Shown: positions 1-9,713 of the stretch, in pieces | Position numbering within the stretch: the stretch's first letter is position 1 | Layout of the letters: the number at the start of each line of letters is the position of its first letter | Assembly (NCBI RefSeq): GCF_004765805.1 | Contig: NZ_ML219773.1 | Coordinates: 124,001 to 188,000, forward strand | Reading direction: 5' to 3' | Length of the DNA: 64,000 nucleotides | Source: Halorussus halobius | GTDB taxonomy: Archaea > Halobacteriota > Halobacteria > Halobacteriales > Haladaptataceae | Made by a program: the position numbers and the translations under genes | The notes under the pieces: model-generated | Told to the model about the DNA's origin: nothing | The model's input: only the letters and a program-made list of their open reading frames with translations | Databases searched by the model: none

Positions 1-159
1 CGGGCGCACTATAAAGTATTCAAAACGCCGGCGGCTGGCGCAACTTTCGGTCGAAGCGGGCAACGCAAGCAGAAACTCGAAAGAAAGCGCGTCGGAAGCG
101 GCTTGCAGTTCGACGGGACGCTCGAACGACTCGGTCGGGTCAGGCAGGTCGGGCCGAGC

Positions 160-1812
<1,653 letters not shown>

Positions 1813-1840
1813 AGTACAGACGAAGATATGATTGTGCTTC

Positions 1841-1848
1841 TATATAAA
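1841..1848 (-). promoter_or_regulatory. TATA box of the thermosome gene
   Basis: TTTATATA read on the minus strand, centred about 32 nt before the thermosome start codon. Position and sequence fit an archaeal TBP site giving a very short or absent leader. Haloarchaeal cct genes are heat-shock induced, but no separate heat-shock element can be proven here. Confidence 0.75.
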
Positions 1849-1985
1849 TGTATGGGTTACGGGCGAGCGGACGGGTTGCCAGTGAGAGGATGTGTCACAC
1901 GAAACGAGCGCCTCAGCGCCGATATCTTGCGTCTCGTGTGTTATCTGTTGGCACGCTATCGGCGACGGCTCGGCGGGTTCTCCCC

Positions 1986-1996
1986 AATTTATAAGG
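1986..1996 (+). promoter_or_regulatory. Orphan TATA box upstream of the tRNA-like mosaic
   Basis: AATTTATAAGG on the plus strand is a good haloarchaeal TATA element but no protein gene follows it. The predicted start of transcription (about 2015-2022) would produce an RNA running through the hairpin-rich segment at 2093-2245. It is seen directly; its activity is inference. Confidence 0.4.
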
Positions 1997-2092
1997 TCGC
2001 GTGTCCGGTTCGCTACGGAGTCGCGTATCCGGAGTCACAACGTGGCTGGGTCGCACCGCTGCGCGTCGCTCGCGGATTGGAAGTCGAACAAG

Positions 2093-2245
2093 CGCCGGGA
2101 CTGGGAGTGAGCAGACCTTCGGTCTGCGAACGCCGAAAGACGCGACGCGTCTTTCGGAATTTGAACCCGGAGCCAGACGGTCCGGGATGCTCGCTTCGCT
2201 GCGCGTCCGGGCGTGCGACTGGCAGGAGTTCGAATCCCACATGAT
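2093..2245. repeat. Hairpin-rich mosaic with tRNA-Ser-like fragments
   Basis: Non-coding segment beside tRNA-Ser. Positions 2093-2106 (CGCCGGGACTGGGA) repeat exactly the 3' end of tRNA-Ser at 2311-2324. On the same strand, 2156-2168 resembles the tRNA T-arm (GGTTCAAATTCC), but two perfect hairpins separate the two pieces: 2111-2127 (7-bp stem, TTC loop) and 2133-2157 (11-bp stem, GAC loop). A second T-loop-like string (GATTCGAACTCC on the minus strand) lies near 2225-2238 and an imperfect hairpin around 2180-2215. No complete tRNA cloverleaf can be folded. It may be a decayed tRNA-end duplication from an integrated element, or a small structured RNA driven by the orphan TATA box. Confidence 0.5.
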
Positions 2246-2310
2246 ACCGATTTCCTGCTCACGGTGATGCGAGCGCACGGGGCGCTCGCAGTGTGGTTCG
2301 CAGGAGAATA

Positions 2311-2392
2311 CGCCGGGACTGGGATTTGAACCCAGAACCCCTAACGGGGACACGCTTTCCAGGCGTGCGCTTTGCCATTCGGCCATCCCGGC
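2311..2392 (-). tRNA. tRNA-Ser (anticodon GGA)
   Basis: An 82-nt gene that folds as a class II tRNA. The acceptor stem is GCCGGGA/TCCCGGC with discriminator G. The anticodon stem CACGC/GCGTG encloses CTGGAAA, giving anticodon GGA for UCC/UCU codons. A variable arm TCCCC-GTTA-GGGG typical of serine tRNAs and a T-arm TGGG-TTCAAAT-CCCA follow. No intron is seen and CCA is not encoded. Its 3' end is partly duplicated at 2093-2106. Confidence 0.95.
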
Positions 2393-2417
2393 CCACCGAG
2401 CCGTAGTGCCGTCCCGC

Positions 2418-2426
2418 GCTTAAACC
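2418..2426 (-). promoter_or_regulatory. TATA box of tRNA-Ser
   Basis: GGTTTAAGC on the minus strand ends about 26 nt before the tRNA 5' end, the normal archaeal spacing. Confidence 0.65.
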
Positions 2427-2434
2427 CTTTCTTT

Positions 2435-2626
2435 CTACCCGAACAGCCGTGGCTCCGCGACGTACGCCGCCGCCGTCGCGGCCGCGCCGACGCCGGCCGC
2501 GACGCCGGACTTGACCGCGAGCGCGTAGCGATAGCCGGTCCAGAGTTCGTACCCCTGCAGGAGGACCAGGAAGGCGAGGACGCCCACCGCACCCCACAGC
2601 AGGCTGGCCTTCGCGCGCGGGCGCAT
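2435..2626 (-). CDS. Small two-TM membrane protein
   Basis: A 63-residue protein with an N-terminal positive stretch (MRPRAK), a first membrane segment at about 8-26, a short loop with YRYA, and a second hydrophobic Ala/Gly-rich segment at about 36-56. It follows the RidA gene on the same strand with 3 nt between stop and start, so the two are probably co-transcribed. It lies just upstream of tRNA-Ser. No function is recognised; small haloarchaeal proteins of this shape are common. Confidence 0.7.
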   Translation of the reverse strand: MRPRAKASLLWGAVGVLAFLVLLQGYELWTGYRYALAVKSGVAAGVGAAATAAAYVAEPRLFG

Positions 2627-2629
2627 CGC

Positions 2630-3010
2630 CTACTCGTTGGTCGCGATGGCCTCTATCTCGACGCCGACGCCCTTCGGGAGGTTCGCCACCTCGACCGCGC
2701 TCCGGGCCGGCGGGTTGTCCTGGAAGTACTCCTTGTACGCCTCGTTCATCTTCTCGAAGTCGTCGATGTCGTCGAGGAACACCGTCACCTTCAGCGCGTT
2801 CTGCATCGTCAGCCCCTCGTCTTCGAGGATGGCCTTGACGTTTTCGAGGCTCTGGCGGGTCTGGACCGCGATGTCCTCGTCGGCGAGCAGGTCGCCGTCC
2901 GGGGTCATGGGAATCTGGCCCGCCGTGAACACAAGGTCGCCGTTCGTCGTGGCCTGACTGTACGCACCGACCGCCTCCGGAGCGTCCTGCGTGCTGATGA
3001 TGCGCTTCAT
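2630..3010 (-). CDS. RidA family enamine/imine deaminase
   Basis: Reactive-intermediate deaminase of the RidA/YjgF/UK114 family. It hydrolyses the 2-aminoacrylate and 2-iminobutyrate released by PLP enzymes such as threonine ammonia-lyase. The 126 residues are the usual length and contain the family landmarks GAYSQA near the N-terminus, FTAGQIP, and PPARSAVEV with the conserved substrate Arg. The ATG at 3010 is chosen over an upstream in-frame start because a TATA-like GTTTAAGTG at 3032-3040 leaves no room for a longer protein. It lies directly downstream of ilvA on the same strand, whose product makes its substrate, a meaningful functional pairing. Confidence 0.93.
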   Translation of the reverse strand: MKRIISTQDAPEAVGAYSQATTNGDLVFTAGQIPMTPDGDLLADEDIAVQTRQSLENVKAILEDEGLTMQNALKVTVFLDDIDDFEKMNEAYKEYFQDNPPARSAVEVANLPKGVGVEIEAIATNE

Positions 3011-3068
3011 ACCGGGTTCTCCGCGCCCTGTCACTTAAACTTGGGCAAGCCGGCGTCCGCTCGCCGAC

Positions 3069-4280
3069 CTACGCCAGCAGCTCCACGTCGAACCCCTCCT
3101 CGCGCAGGGCGGCGAGCAGGCGCTCGACGTGGGCGGGGCCTCGCGTTTCGAGGTCGAGTTCGACCTCCGCCGCGTTCATCGCGATGTCCCGCGAGGTGCG
3201 GTCGTGCTGGATGCCGTAGATGTTGGCCTGCTCGGCGGTGAGGACGTCGAGCAGGTCGTCGAGCGCGCCCGGTCGGTCCTTGAGGACGGTCCGAATCTTG
3301 ACGTAGCGGCCGGTCTCGACCAGCCCGCGCATCACGACCGTCGTGAGGGTGTTCATGTCGATGTTGCCCCCCGAGAGGACGGGCACAACGACCTCGCCCT
3401 CGTCGTACTCGATGGCACCCGACAGCAGCGCCGCCAGCGACACCGCGCCCGCGCCCTCGACCAGCGTCTTCGCGCGTTCGAGCAGGTGGGTGACCGCCAC
3501 CGCGATCTCCGAGTCCGACACCGTCACCACCTCGTCGACCCGCTGTTCGATGACCGCGAACGTCTGCTCGCCGACGCTCCGGGTGGCGATGCCGTCCGCG
3601 ATAGTGTCGACCGAGTCCAACGTGTGGACCGCGCCCTTCGCCAGCGACTGGGCCGCGCTGGACGCGCCCTCCGCCTGCACCCCGACGACTCGCGCGTCGG
3701 GTTGCTCGGCCGTGACCGCGGTCGCGATGCCCGCTATCAGGCCGCCGCCGCCGATGGGGACGACGACGGTGTCGACCTCCGGGAGGTCTTCCACGACTTC
3801 GAGACCGATGGTGCCCTGTCCGGCCATCACCATCTCGTCGTCGAACGCGTGGACGTAGGTGCGGCCCTCCTCGCGCTCTATCTCGTGGGCCTTCTCGGCG
3901 GCCTCGTCGTAGTCGTCGCCGAACAGTTCGACGCTCGCACCGTAATCGCGGGTCGCGTCGACCTTCGAGATGGGGGCGTGTTTCGGCATCACGATGGTCG
4001 AGTCCACGCCGGTCCTGGTCGCGGCCAGCGCGACGCCCTGGGCGTGGTTGCCCGCGCTCGCGGTGACGACCCCCGCGGCCTTCTCGTCGTCGGTCAGGGT
4101 CGCGATGCGGTTGGTCGCGCCCCGAATCTTGAACGACCCCGTCCGCTGGAACGTCTCCAGCTTCAGGTGGACCTCGGCTCCGGTCATGTCCGAGAACGTG
4201 TGGCTGTAGTCCAGGGGCGTCCGCCGGGCGGTCTCCTCGACCCGGCCCCGGGCGTCGACCACGTCCGAAAGCTCCAGCAT
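3069..4280 (-). CDS. ilvA: Threonine ammonia-lyase with ACT domain
   Basis: PLP enzyme converting L-threonine to 2-oxobutanoate and ammonia, the first step towards isoleucine. The 403 residues hold a fold-type II PLP domain (about 15-315) with Lys51 in GSFKIRGA and the phosphate loop IGGGGL near 177. A C-terminal ACT domain (about 325-400) probably binds an allosteric amino acid; a single ACT is the shorter catabolic-type architecture. RidA follows and would clear the iminobutyrate intermediate. IlvE for the same pathway lies at 32.5 kb. The ATG start has a TATA-like ATGATAAAGG about 31 nt upstream. Confidence 0.94.
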   Translation of the reverse strand: MLELSDVVDARGRVEETARRTPLDYSHTFSDMTGAEVHLKLETFQRTGSFKIRGATNRIATLTDDEKAAGVVTASAGNHAQGVALAATRTGVDSTIVMPKHAPISKVDATRDYGASVELFGDDYDEAAEKAHEIEREEGRTYVHAFDDEMVMAGQGTIGLEVVEDLPEVDTVVVPIGGGGLIAGIATAVTAEQPDARVVGVQAEGASSAAQSLAKGAVHTLDSVDTIADGIATRSVGEQTFAVIEQRVDEVVTVSDSEIAVAVTHLLERAKTLVEGAGAVSLAALLSGAIEYDEGEVVVPVLSGGNIDMNTLTTVVMRGLVETGRYVKIRTVLKDRPGALDDLLDVLTAEQANIYGIQHDRTSRDIAMNAAEVELDLETRGPAHVERLLAALREEGFDVELLA

Positions 4281-4638
4281 GTCGGCGAGTAGTTCCGGCG
4301 TCTGTTTAGTCCTTTATCATACCCGAACGGCTCGTGGAACGCGGCCCGGTCGCGCGACGGTGCCATCGCTGTCGAGCGTGCAACAGGGGAAAGGGGAAGT
4401 GGGCGCGAAGCGTGTGACGCGCAGTTGGGACAAGTGCCGCCAGTAACTTAAACCCTCGCTCGACGGACTGAAAGTGAAAGTGGCGTACGGCACCGGGGTC
4501 GGGTTCGCGTCTGACGCGCGGCACACGAATATGGCCTACCTAAATCTGGTGGCCGTTCCCGCGGGACCCGGCCGCTCGCGGGGACGCGCTGGGCGACGGC
4601 GACGAACGCTTTTATCCGGAGGCGTACAACGGGGACGC
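4281..4638. other. Intergenic region between divergent ilvA and PhoU/TrkA-C genes
   Basis: About 360 bases with no convincing gene. It holds the ilvA TATA-like site (4311-4320, minus), a CTTAAACC box near 4446-4453 that can be read on either strand, and the TATA box CTTTTATC (4609-4616, plus) serving the gene at 4639. Short open frames here lack family features and are judged spurious. Confidence 0.6.
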
Positions 4639-5892
4639 ATGGACCCGTCCGGCGGCGACGTAGAGTACGAGCCCGTCAGCGTCAAGGCGGTGCTCTCGGA
4701 GATGAAAGACACCGCGGAACTCCTCATCGACCTCTCGTTTTCGGCGGTGCTGGGCGGTAACGACGACGTGGCCCGGGAAGTGCTGGCGCTCGAAGCGCGG
4801 ATGGACCTGCTCCAGATGCGCGCCCGGATGAGCCTCCTGATGGCGGCTCGAAGCCCGGAAGACGCCGAGCAACTGGCCGCCGTGCTGGGCGTCGTGGGCG
4901 CGGCCGAGAAGATAAGCGACGCGGCGGGCGACGTCGCCAAGGTCGTGCTCGAGGACATCGGCCTGCCCGAGGCGATGCGGGCCGCGCTCCCCGAGGCCGT
5001 CGAGACGCTCGTCCGCGTCGAGGTCGCACCCGACGCCGACCTCGCGGGCCGCACGCTGGGGGGCGAAAACCTCGAGACCGAGACCGGCGTCCGGGTCATC
5101 GCGGTCCACCGCGGCGACGACTGGCTCACGAACCCCGACCGGAACTCCCAGCTCCGCGCCGGGGACACGCTCCTCCTGCGCGGGCCCGACGAGGGGGTCG
5201 CGGCCGTGTACGAGCGCGCGACCGGCGAGGCCTACGACCGGCCCGACCCGCCCGAACCGGGCGACGAGGACCTCGAACGCGCGGTCGACTCCATCGTGCT
5301 GATGAAAAACATCAGCGAACTCGCGGTGGACCTCGCGTACGGGAGCGTCCTGTTCGACAGCCAGGCGGTCGCCGGGGAGGTGGTCGAACTCGAGGCCGAG
5401 GTCGACGCCCTCCAGTCGCGGTTCGAGGCGTGGACCCTCCGGGCGGCCGCGCGGGTCGACGACCCCGTCTCGCTCCGGGGGCTGGTCCACCTCGCGAACG
5501 CCACGGAGGTCATCAGCGACGCCGCGGTCGAGATCAGCGAGGGCGTGCTCCGGGGGCTCGGCACCCACCCGGTCGTCGCCGAGGCGGTCTCCGAGAGCGA
5601 CGAGGTCATCGTCAGGCTGACGGTCGCGCCCGCCAGCGAGTTCGAGGGCGTGACGCTGGGCGACCGGGAGGTCAAGACCGAGACCGGGATGAGAGTCATC
5701 GCGGTCCGGCGGTCGGTCGCGGCGTCCGGCGGGCCGGACGCCGACGAGCCGAGCGACCGCGAGGACGAGTGGGTCATCCAGCCCGGCCCGGAGACCGAAC
5801 TCCGCGCGGGCGACGTGGTCCTCGCCAAGGGGACCCGGTCGGGCGCGGAACGGCTCGCCGAACTGACCGGGGCGGACTACTCGGCGCGATGA
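4639..5892 (+). CDS. Duplicated PhoU/TrkA-C (RCK_C) domain protein
   Basis: Cytoplasmic regulatory protein of 417 residues made of two tandem copies of a PhoU-like helical domain followed by a TrkA-C (RCK_C) ligand-binding domain. Copy 1 is about 8-200, with GRTLGGENLETETGVRVIAV marking TrkA-C; copy 2 is about 215-417, with the matching GVTLGDREVKTETGMRVIAV. Such proteins are thought to gate potassium or other ion transport, but no channel gene is adjacent. The ATG at 4639 is preferred because a TATA box (CTTTTATC) lies about 26 nt upstream and the longer frame has no conserved residues. Its stop overlaps the next start (ATGA), so the two genes are translationally coupled. Confidence 0.88.
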   Translation: MDPSGGDVEYEPVSVKAVLSEMKDTAELLIDLSFSAVLGGNDDVAREVLALEARMDLLQMRARMSLLMAARSPEDAEQLAAVLGVVGAAEKISDAAGDVAKVVLEDIGLPEAMRAALPEAVETLVRVEVAPDADLAGRTLGGENLETETGVRVIAVHRGDDWLTNPDRNSQLRAGDTLLLRGPDEGVAAVYERATGEAYDRPDPPEPGDEDLERAVDSIVLMKNISELAVDLAYGSVLFDSQAVAGEVVELEAEVDALQSRFEAWTLRAAARVDDPVSLRGLVHLANATEVISDAAVEISEGVLRGLGTHPVVAEAVSESDEVIVRLTVAPASEFEGVTLGDREVKTETGMRVIAVRRSVAASGGPDADEPSDREDEWVIQPGPETELRAGDVVLAKGTRSGAERLAELTGADYSAR

Positions 5893-6731
5893 GCGAGCAC
5901 GGCGCGCTCGACCCGACCGAGTCGACCCACCGCGTCGTCACCCGACAGCCGGCCGGCGCGAACGACTGGGACGAGACCGGCCGAATCACGGTCGAGAACC
6001 GGGTCGTCGAGGCGCTCGTCCCCTACGGAACCGCCGTCCACCTGTGCGTCGACTCCGGGGTGGCTCCCCTGGGGGACCTCACCGAGCGGCTGGCGCGCGT
6101 CGGCGAGGGCGGGCGAGTTCTGTCGGGCGCTCGACCGGAGTATCGCGCGCGTCTCCCGGAGGACGCCGACGTCCTCCTGTCGGCGCTCGCGGTCGAACCC
6201 GGCGACACCGACGCGTGGGTCGCCCGGCTCGACGCCCTCCACGAGTTCGCCGTCGTGACGCCCGAGTCGTGGCTGTACCGCTCGGTCCCCCATCACGCGC
6301 ACATCCGGGAGCTGAACGCGACGGCCCGCGACGGGGCGCTGGCGGCCGTCGCCGACGAACTCGCCCCGGTGGCCGGGTCCGCCGTGGTTCCGGTCGACGG
6401 CCTCGCGTCGTGGCGGTCCGGGGACTTCCGGTACGAACTGGCGTGGGACGCGCTCCGCCGTCGCAAAACCGGCGACAGTCAGTGGACCGCGTTCGACCTG
6501 TCCGGGCTCCGGCGGGTCGAGCCCCGACCGGAGCGGGCCGAACTCGTCGCCCGCTGGCGGCCGGTCGACTCGTGGCCCCGCCGGCTCGTCGCGCGCGTCG
6601 TCCGACCTGCATCGGTCGACCCGCCGACCCGAATCGAGTTCCCCGACGCCGCGGCGATGGCCGAGGCAGTGGCGGGACTCCGGAAACTGAACGACGAGCT
6701 CGGGTACGGGTTCGCGGTCGCGGAGCCGTGA
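5889..6731 (+). CDS. Uncharacterised haloarchaeal protein coupled to PhoU/TrkA-C
   Basis: A soluble, acidic protein of 280 residues. I do not recognise a catalytic motif. The N-terminal half contains LCVDSGVAPLGDLTERL, and the middle holds ELNATARDGALAAV and FRYELAWDALRRRKTGD. There is no signal peptide or membrane segment. The start codon overlaps the stop of the PhoU/TrkA-C gene by 4 nt, so it is very likely in the same operon and the same physiological context (ion homeostasis), which is inference. It is convergent with the small membrane gene 1 nt downstream. Confidence 0.75.
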   Translation: MSEHGALDPTESTHRVVTRQPAGANDWDETGRITVENRVVEALVPYGTAVHLCVDSGVAPLGDLTERLARVGEGGRVLSGARPEYRARLPEDADVLLSALAVEPGDTDAWVARLDALHEFAVVTPESWLYRSVPHHAHIRELNATARDGALAAVADELAPVAGSAVVPVDGLASWRSGDFRYELAWDALRRRKTGDSQWTAFDLSGLRRVEPRPERAELVARWRPVDSWPRRLVARVVRPASVDPPTRIEFPDAAAMAEAVAGLRKLNDELGYGFAVAEP

Positions 6732-6732
6732 C

Positions 6733-6999
6733 TCAGTCGGGGTCGGTCTCCTTCGCCAGTCGGTAGGCCGACAGCAGCGTCAGCAGCGTGGTCGCCAGCG
6801 CGCCCAGCGACGTCGCGAGCACGAACCCCAGCGCCAGGTAGTACGGCGTCGCGCGGCGGGTCCCCGGCAGGAAGACGAACAGCGCCAGCACGCCGGCGGT
6901 CACGAGCAGCGCGACGCCGAACCCCCGGACGGCGTTCCGGCGGACGTGCAGCGCCGCCACGAAGTTGGCTCGCGGGCGCTCGGGGACGCGTTCGGACAC
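6733..6999 (-). CDS. Small two-TM membrane protein, GTG start
   Basis: About 88 residues from a GTG start (MSERVPERPRANFVAALH...). Two membrane segments lie at about 28-48 (GVALLVTAGVLALFVFLP) and 55-78 (LGFVLATSLGALATTLL), ending in a charged tail. A longer ATG-initiated frame starting at 7059 is possible, but its extra residues look non-conserved and would run into the promoter of the neighbouring CHAT gene. Function is unknown; it resembles small haloarchaeal DUF membrane proteins. Confidence 0.68.
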   Translation of the reverse strand: MSERVPERPRANFVAALHVRRNAVRGFGVALLVTAGVLALFVFLPGTRRATPYYLALGFVLATSLGALATTLLTLLSAYRLAKETDPD

Positions 7000-7083
7000 G
7001 GCCGGCAGTTGGGCGCGCCGGATGAAAGGTGCGTCGGTTCGAGCGTTTCGTTCCCGCACGCGAGCCTAAAACGAGCCGGTTGA

Positions 7084-7092
7084 CTATAAGTA
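7084..7092 (+). promoter_or_regulatory. TATA box of the CHAT-domain gene
   Basis: CTATAAGTA sits 24-32 nt before the ATG at 7116, the spacing of leaderless haloarchaeal transcripts. It decides the start codon: the longer frame beginning at 7029 would start upstream of the promoter. Confidence 0.75.
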
Positions 7093-7115
7093 TTTACGGC
7101 AACTACGGCGAGACG

Positions 7116-9155
7116 ATGACGCCGGAGTTCACCGTCCTCGTCGACCCCCACGGGGTGCGGATCACCGACCCCATCGAGCGCACGCGGTTCGACCTCCACG
7201 CGTCCGAGCCCGTCGACCCCGACCCCACCGACACCGAGTCGTTCTACTTCCCCATCGATACCGCGGTGTCGGTCCGGACGCCCCGCCTGCGGACCACCAA
7301 GGGGCTCGACGTGTACGTCCGCGACGACTGCGGCAACATGGTCGGCGAGTCGAGCGGCGGGTTCGAACTCTCGTTGCCGGCCGACGCGTACAACCTCGAA
7401 CTCGCCACTACCCAGATGAAGGTGTACCTCGCGGTCGAGAGCGAGGTCGCGATATCGGGCGACACCGAGGCCGTGGCGATATCGTTCGGCGGGGAGACCC
7501 GCGTCGAGGTCGGCGCACGCTCGCTCCACGAGACGCCGGCCGGGACCATCACGGTCCCCGACGAGGTCGGGGCGACGATGGACGCCGTCTCGCTGCTGGG
7601 GTCGGCGCTGAAGACGACGACGTGCGAGCGCTCGTTCCCCTCCTTGCGCGGGCATCCGCCGCTGCTCGAACCCGGCGAGGAGTTCACCGTGTCGGGCGAG
7701 GTCACCCGCCCCGAGACGGGCGTCAAGATAGAGGTACCCGAGCGCCGCGAGGCGGTGTACGAGGTCGCGCCGCTGGCGTACTACCTCGGGGCGGACGTGG
7801 TGCCGGGCGACGAGCCCAGACTGCTCGCCGACGGGTTCGCGCACTCGCTCGACGCCGCCGACCTCCAGTCGTCGGTCGCACGGGTGCTCCAGCAGGTGTT
7901 CTTCCTCGACTGCGTGACTCGCACCGAGGGCTACTACGAGGTCGACCTGCGCGAGCGCGAGCGACTCGAACCCGACGTGGACCTCGACTTCGAGTCGCTG
8001 TACGACGCCTCGCTCGCCGAGCAGGTCGAGCGCTACCTCGACGTCCCCTACGACGTCGTCGAACCGCACCTGCCGCGCTGGAAGGTGACGATGGACGTGA
8101 CGCCGACCCACGACAACGTCGCGGTCCTGCCGTTCGCGGCGGACGAACTCGCGCTGGTCCGGTGTCCGGACTCGCCGGACCCGTCGAAGGTCGACCCCGA
8201 ACCGTCGGTGTTCGAGACGTTCTATCGCGACGCCAGCGCGGACGACGCGCCGGCGGCCGACGTGGTCCAGCCCGAACCGGTCGACACCATCGAACACGTC
8301 TGGGTCGGCGAGGAGATGCCCATCGGCGCGAGCAAGGCCACGCCCGACTCGCTCAAGCGCCGACTGGACGTGACGCCCAAGCACCACATCTCGGTCGACG
8401 TGGTCTGCAACGACGACCGCATGCGCGAGGAGGACGTGGTGGGCGACATCTACGGCACGCGGGACCTCTACGAGTTCAACGTCTCGGTCCACAACGACCT
8501 GACGACCGACGAGTTCCGGGCCCTGCTCGAATCCGGGACGGATTTCCTCCACTACATCGGCCACGTCACCGAACAGGGCCTCGAGTGCGCGGACGGTCTG
8601 CTCGACGTCGCCGAACTGGACGAGACGGGCGTTCGCGGGTTCTTCCTGAACGGCTGTCGGTCCTACGAGCAGGGCGAGAAACTGGTCGAGAAGGGGAGCC
8701 AAGTCGGCGTGGTGACGTTGGCGAAGATCGGCAACGAACCGGCGACGGACGTAGGCACGGAGTTGGCCCGACTGCTGAATCACGGATTCCCGATGCAGAG
8801 CGCGCTGTCGGTGGTGACGGACGTGAACGCGCCCGACCGCCAGTACCTCATCGTCGGCGATGGCAGTCAGGAACTCGTGGACTCGAAGTGTGGCAGTCCA
8901 ACAGTCATCGAGCCCGAGAGAAAAAGTGGCGAAATATCAGCTGGAATACGTCCCTATCCGACGATAAAAACCCCTCTAGGAACCCTTTCGACAACGAAAA
9001 TCGGCGGTGAAGAGATTTATTCGCTTAGCTCTACTCCTATCGAGACAATGGTCGATTCGGAGTCTTTGGAAGAGTTCTTCGGCTACGAGACAAGCCCTGT
9101 GCGACACAACGCCAGCATACGTTGGACGGATAATATGGATGTAGACGAAATCTAA
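7116..9155 (+). CDS. CHAT-domain (caspase-like) protease protein
   Basis: A 679-residue soluble protein with a C-terminal CHAT-type caspase fold. The predicted catalytic dyad is His483 in LHYIGHV and Cys514 in FFLNGCRSYEQG, followed by KLVEKGSQVGVVT and a GFPMQSALS segment, all in CHAT-family order. The first about 400 residues look like beta-rich haloarchaeal-specific sequence with no repeat or transmembrane segment. CHAT proteases elsewhere act in programmed cell death and defence (for example with gasdermins or type III-E CRISPR), but no such partner is adjacent. The last about 75 codons (from about 8915) are visibly AT-richer than the rest, suggesting a recombined 3' end. Substrate and role are unknown. 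Confidence 0.8.
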   Translation: MTPEFTVLVDPHGVRITDPIERTRFDLHASEPVDPDPTDTESFYFPIDTAVSVRTPRLRTTKGLDVYVRDDCGNMVGESSGGFELSLPADAYNLELATTQMKVYLAVESEVAISGDTEAVAISFGGETRVEVGARSLHETPAGTITVPDEVGATMDAVSLLGSALKTTTCERSFPSLRGHPPLLEPGEEFTVSGEVTRPETGVKIEVPERREAVYEVAPLAYYLGADVVPGDEPRLLADGFAHSLDAADLQSSVARVLQQVFFLDCVTRTEGYYEVDLRERERLEPDVDLDFESLYDASLAEQVERYLDVPYDVVEPHLPRWKVTMDVTPTHDNVAVLPFAADELALVRCPDSPDPSKVDPEPSVFETFYRDASADDAPAADVVQPEPVDTIEHVWVGEEMPIGASKATPDSLKRRLDVTPKHHISVDVVCNDDRMREEDVVGDIYGTRDLYEFNVSVHNDLTTDEFRALLESGTDFLHYIGHVTEQGLECADGLLDVAELDETGVRGFFLNGCRSYEQGEKLVEKGSQVGVVTLAKIGNEPATDVGTELARLLNHGFPMQSALSVVTDVNAPDRQYLIVGDGSQELVDSKCGSPTVIEPERKSGEISAGIRPYPTIKTPLGTLSTTKIGGEEIYSLSSTPIETMVDSESLEEFFGYETSPVRHNASIRWTDNMDVDEI

Positions 9156-9713
9156 GGTCCTGTCGTCGCGCATCTGGCACAACCAGTCAGCTCTATTATG
9201 TCTGTGATATAAACCCCGGCAGAAAACAACCCTCCGACTACCTTCGGATGCCGTTTTATCCAGTTCAGAATCCGGTTCTTCATCACATTCTACATTCAGC
9301 AGCCTGGCCAAAAAATACTTTCATTAGGAATCGTACTAAAAACTCTCGGAAAGTAATAGTTTCTGTCTCAAAAAATACTCTCAATTAAGACATTTCAATC
9401 CTGTCAGCGTAATCGGTTGGTTTCGGAATTGAGCGATTTTCTTGGTCCGGCCGAGCGTTCGATGCTCGGTTGCGCTCGGTGACGCGTACTGTCAGAGAGC
9501 GCCCGAGGTGTAGCGTTGGTCGTCGTGCCAGCGTCGTCACAGTGCGGGGCCCGCTCGTTCGAGAATCTGTCACCGAATATCCGACCACCGCCCCGCACGC
9601 CCTCCCCGAAAATTGGAGCGCGCGCGAGCCATCGTTTCATCTCTATTACTTCTCCGTTGAATCGACTCTCTCGATGCCAAATTTTAAATAATTTCTCGCC
9701 GTTCGCCCGAACG
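9156..9713. other. AT-rich intergenic region after the CHAT gene
   Basis: About 560 bases, AT-richer than the surroundings, with no convincing gene; short frames have no family features. A near-repeat AAAAAATACTYTC occurs at 9310 and 9370, exactly 60 bp apart. A GC-rich inverted repeat (GCCGAGCGTTCGATGCTCGG) lies near 9451-9470. The right end carries the TATA box of the next gene (ATTTTAAATA, 9681-9690). It may be remnant DNA of the same exchange that altered the CHAT 3' end. Confidence 0.55.
9681..9690 (+). promoter_or_regulatory. TATA box of the DUF7504-like gene
   Basis: ATTTTAAATA lies 24-33 nt before the ATG at 9714, indicating a leaderless mRNA and fixing that start against longer in-frame alternatives. 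Confidence 0.75.

Noticed and set aside
1..159. A gene at the left edge
   Set aside because: Only a TATA-like string (ACTATAAAG near 8-16) is visible and no open frame with family features is present; it may belong to a gene outside the window.
2220..2245. Possible second tRNA gene on the plus strand (T-loop-like GTTCGAATCC)
   Set aside because: The bases either side of the loop do not pair and no acceptor or anticodon stem can be built.
7029..7115. Longer N-terminus for the CHAT protein
   Set aside because: The TATA box lies inside this extension, so the transcript starts downstream of it.
8976..9311. 111-codon minus-strand gene at the CHAT 3' end
   Set aside because: It overlaps the CHAT coding region antisense, has no recognisable motif, and only weak start signals.
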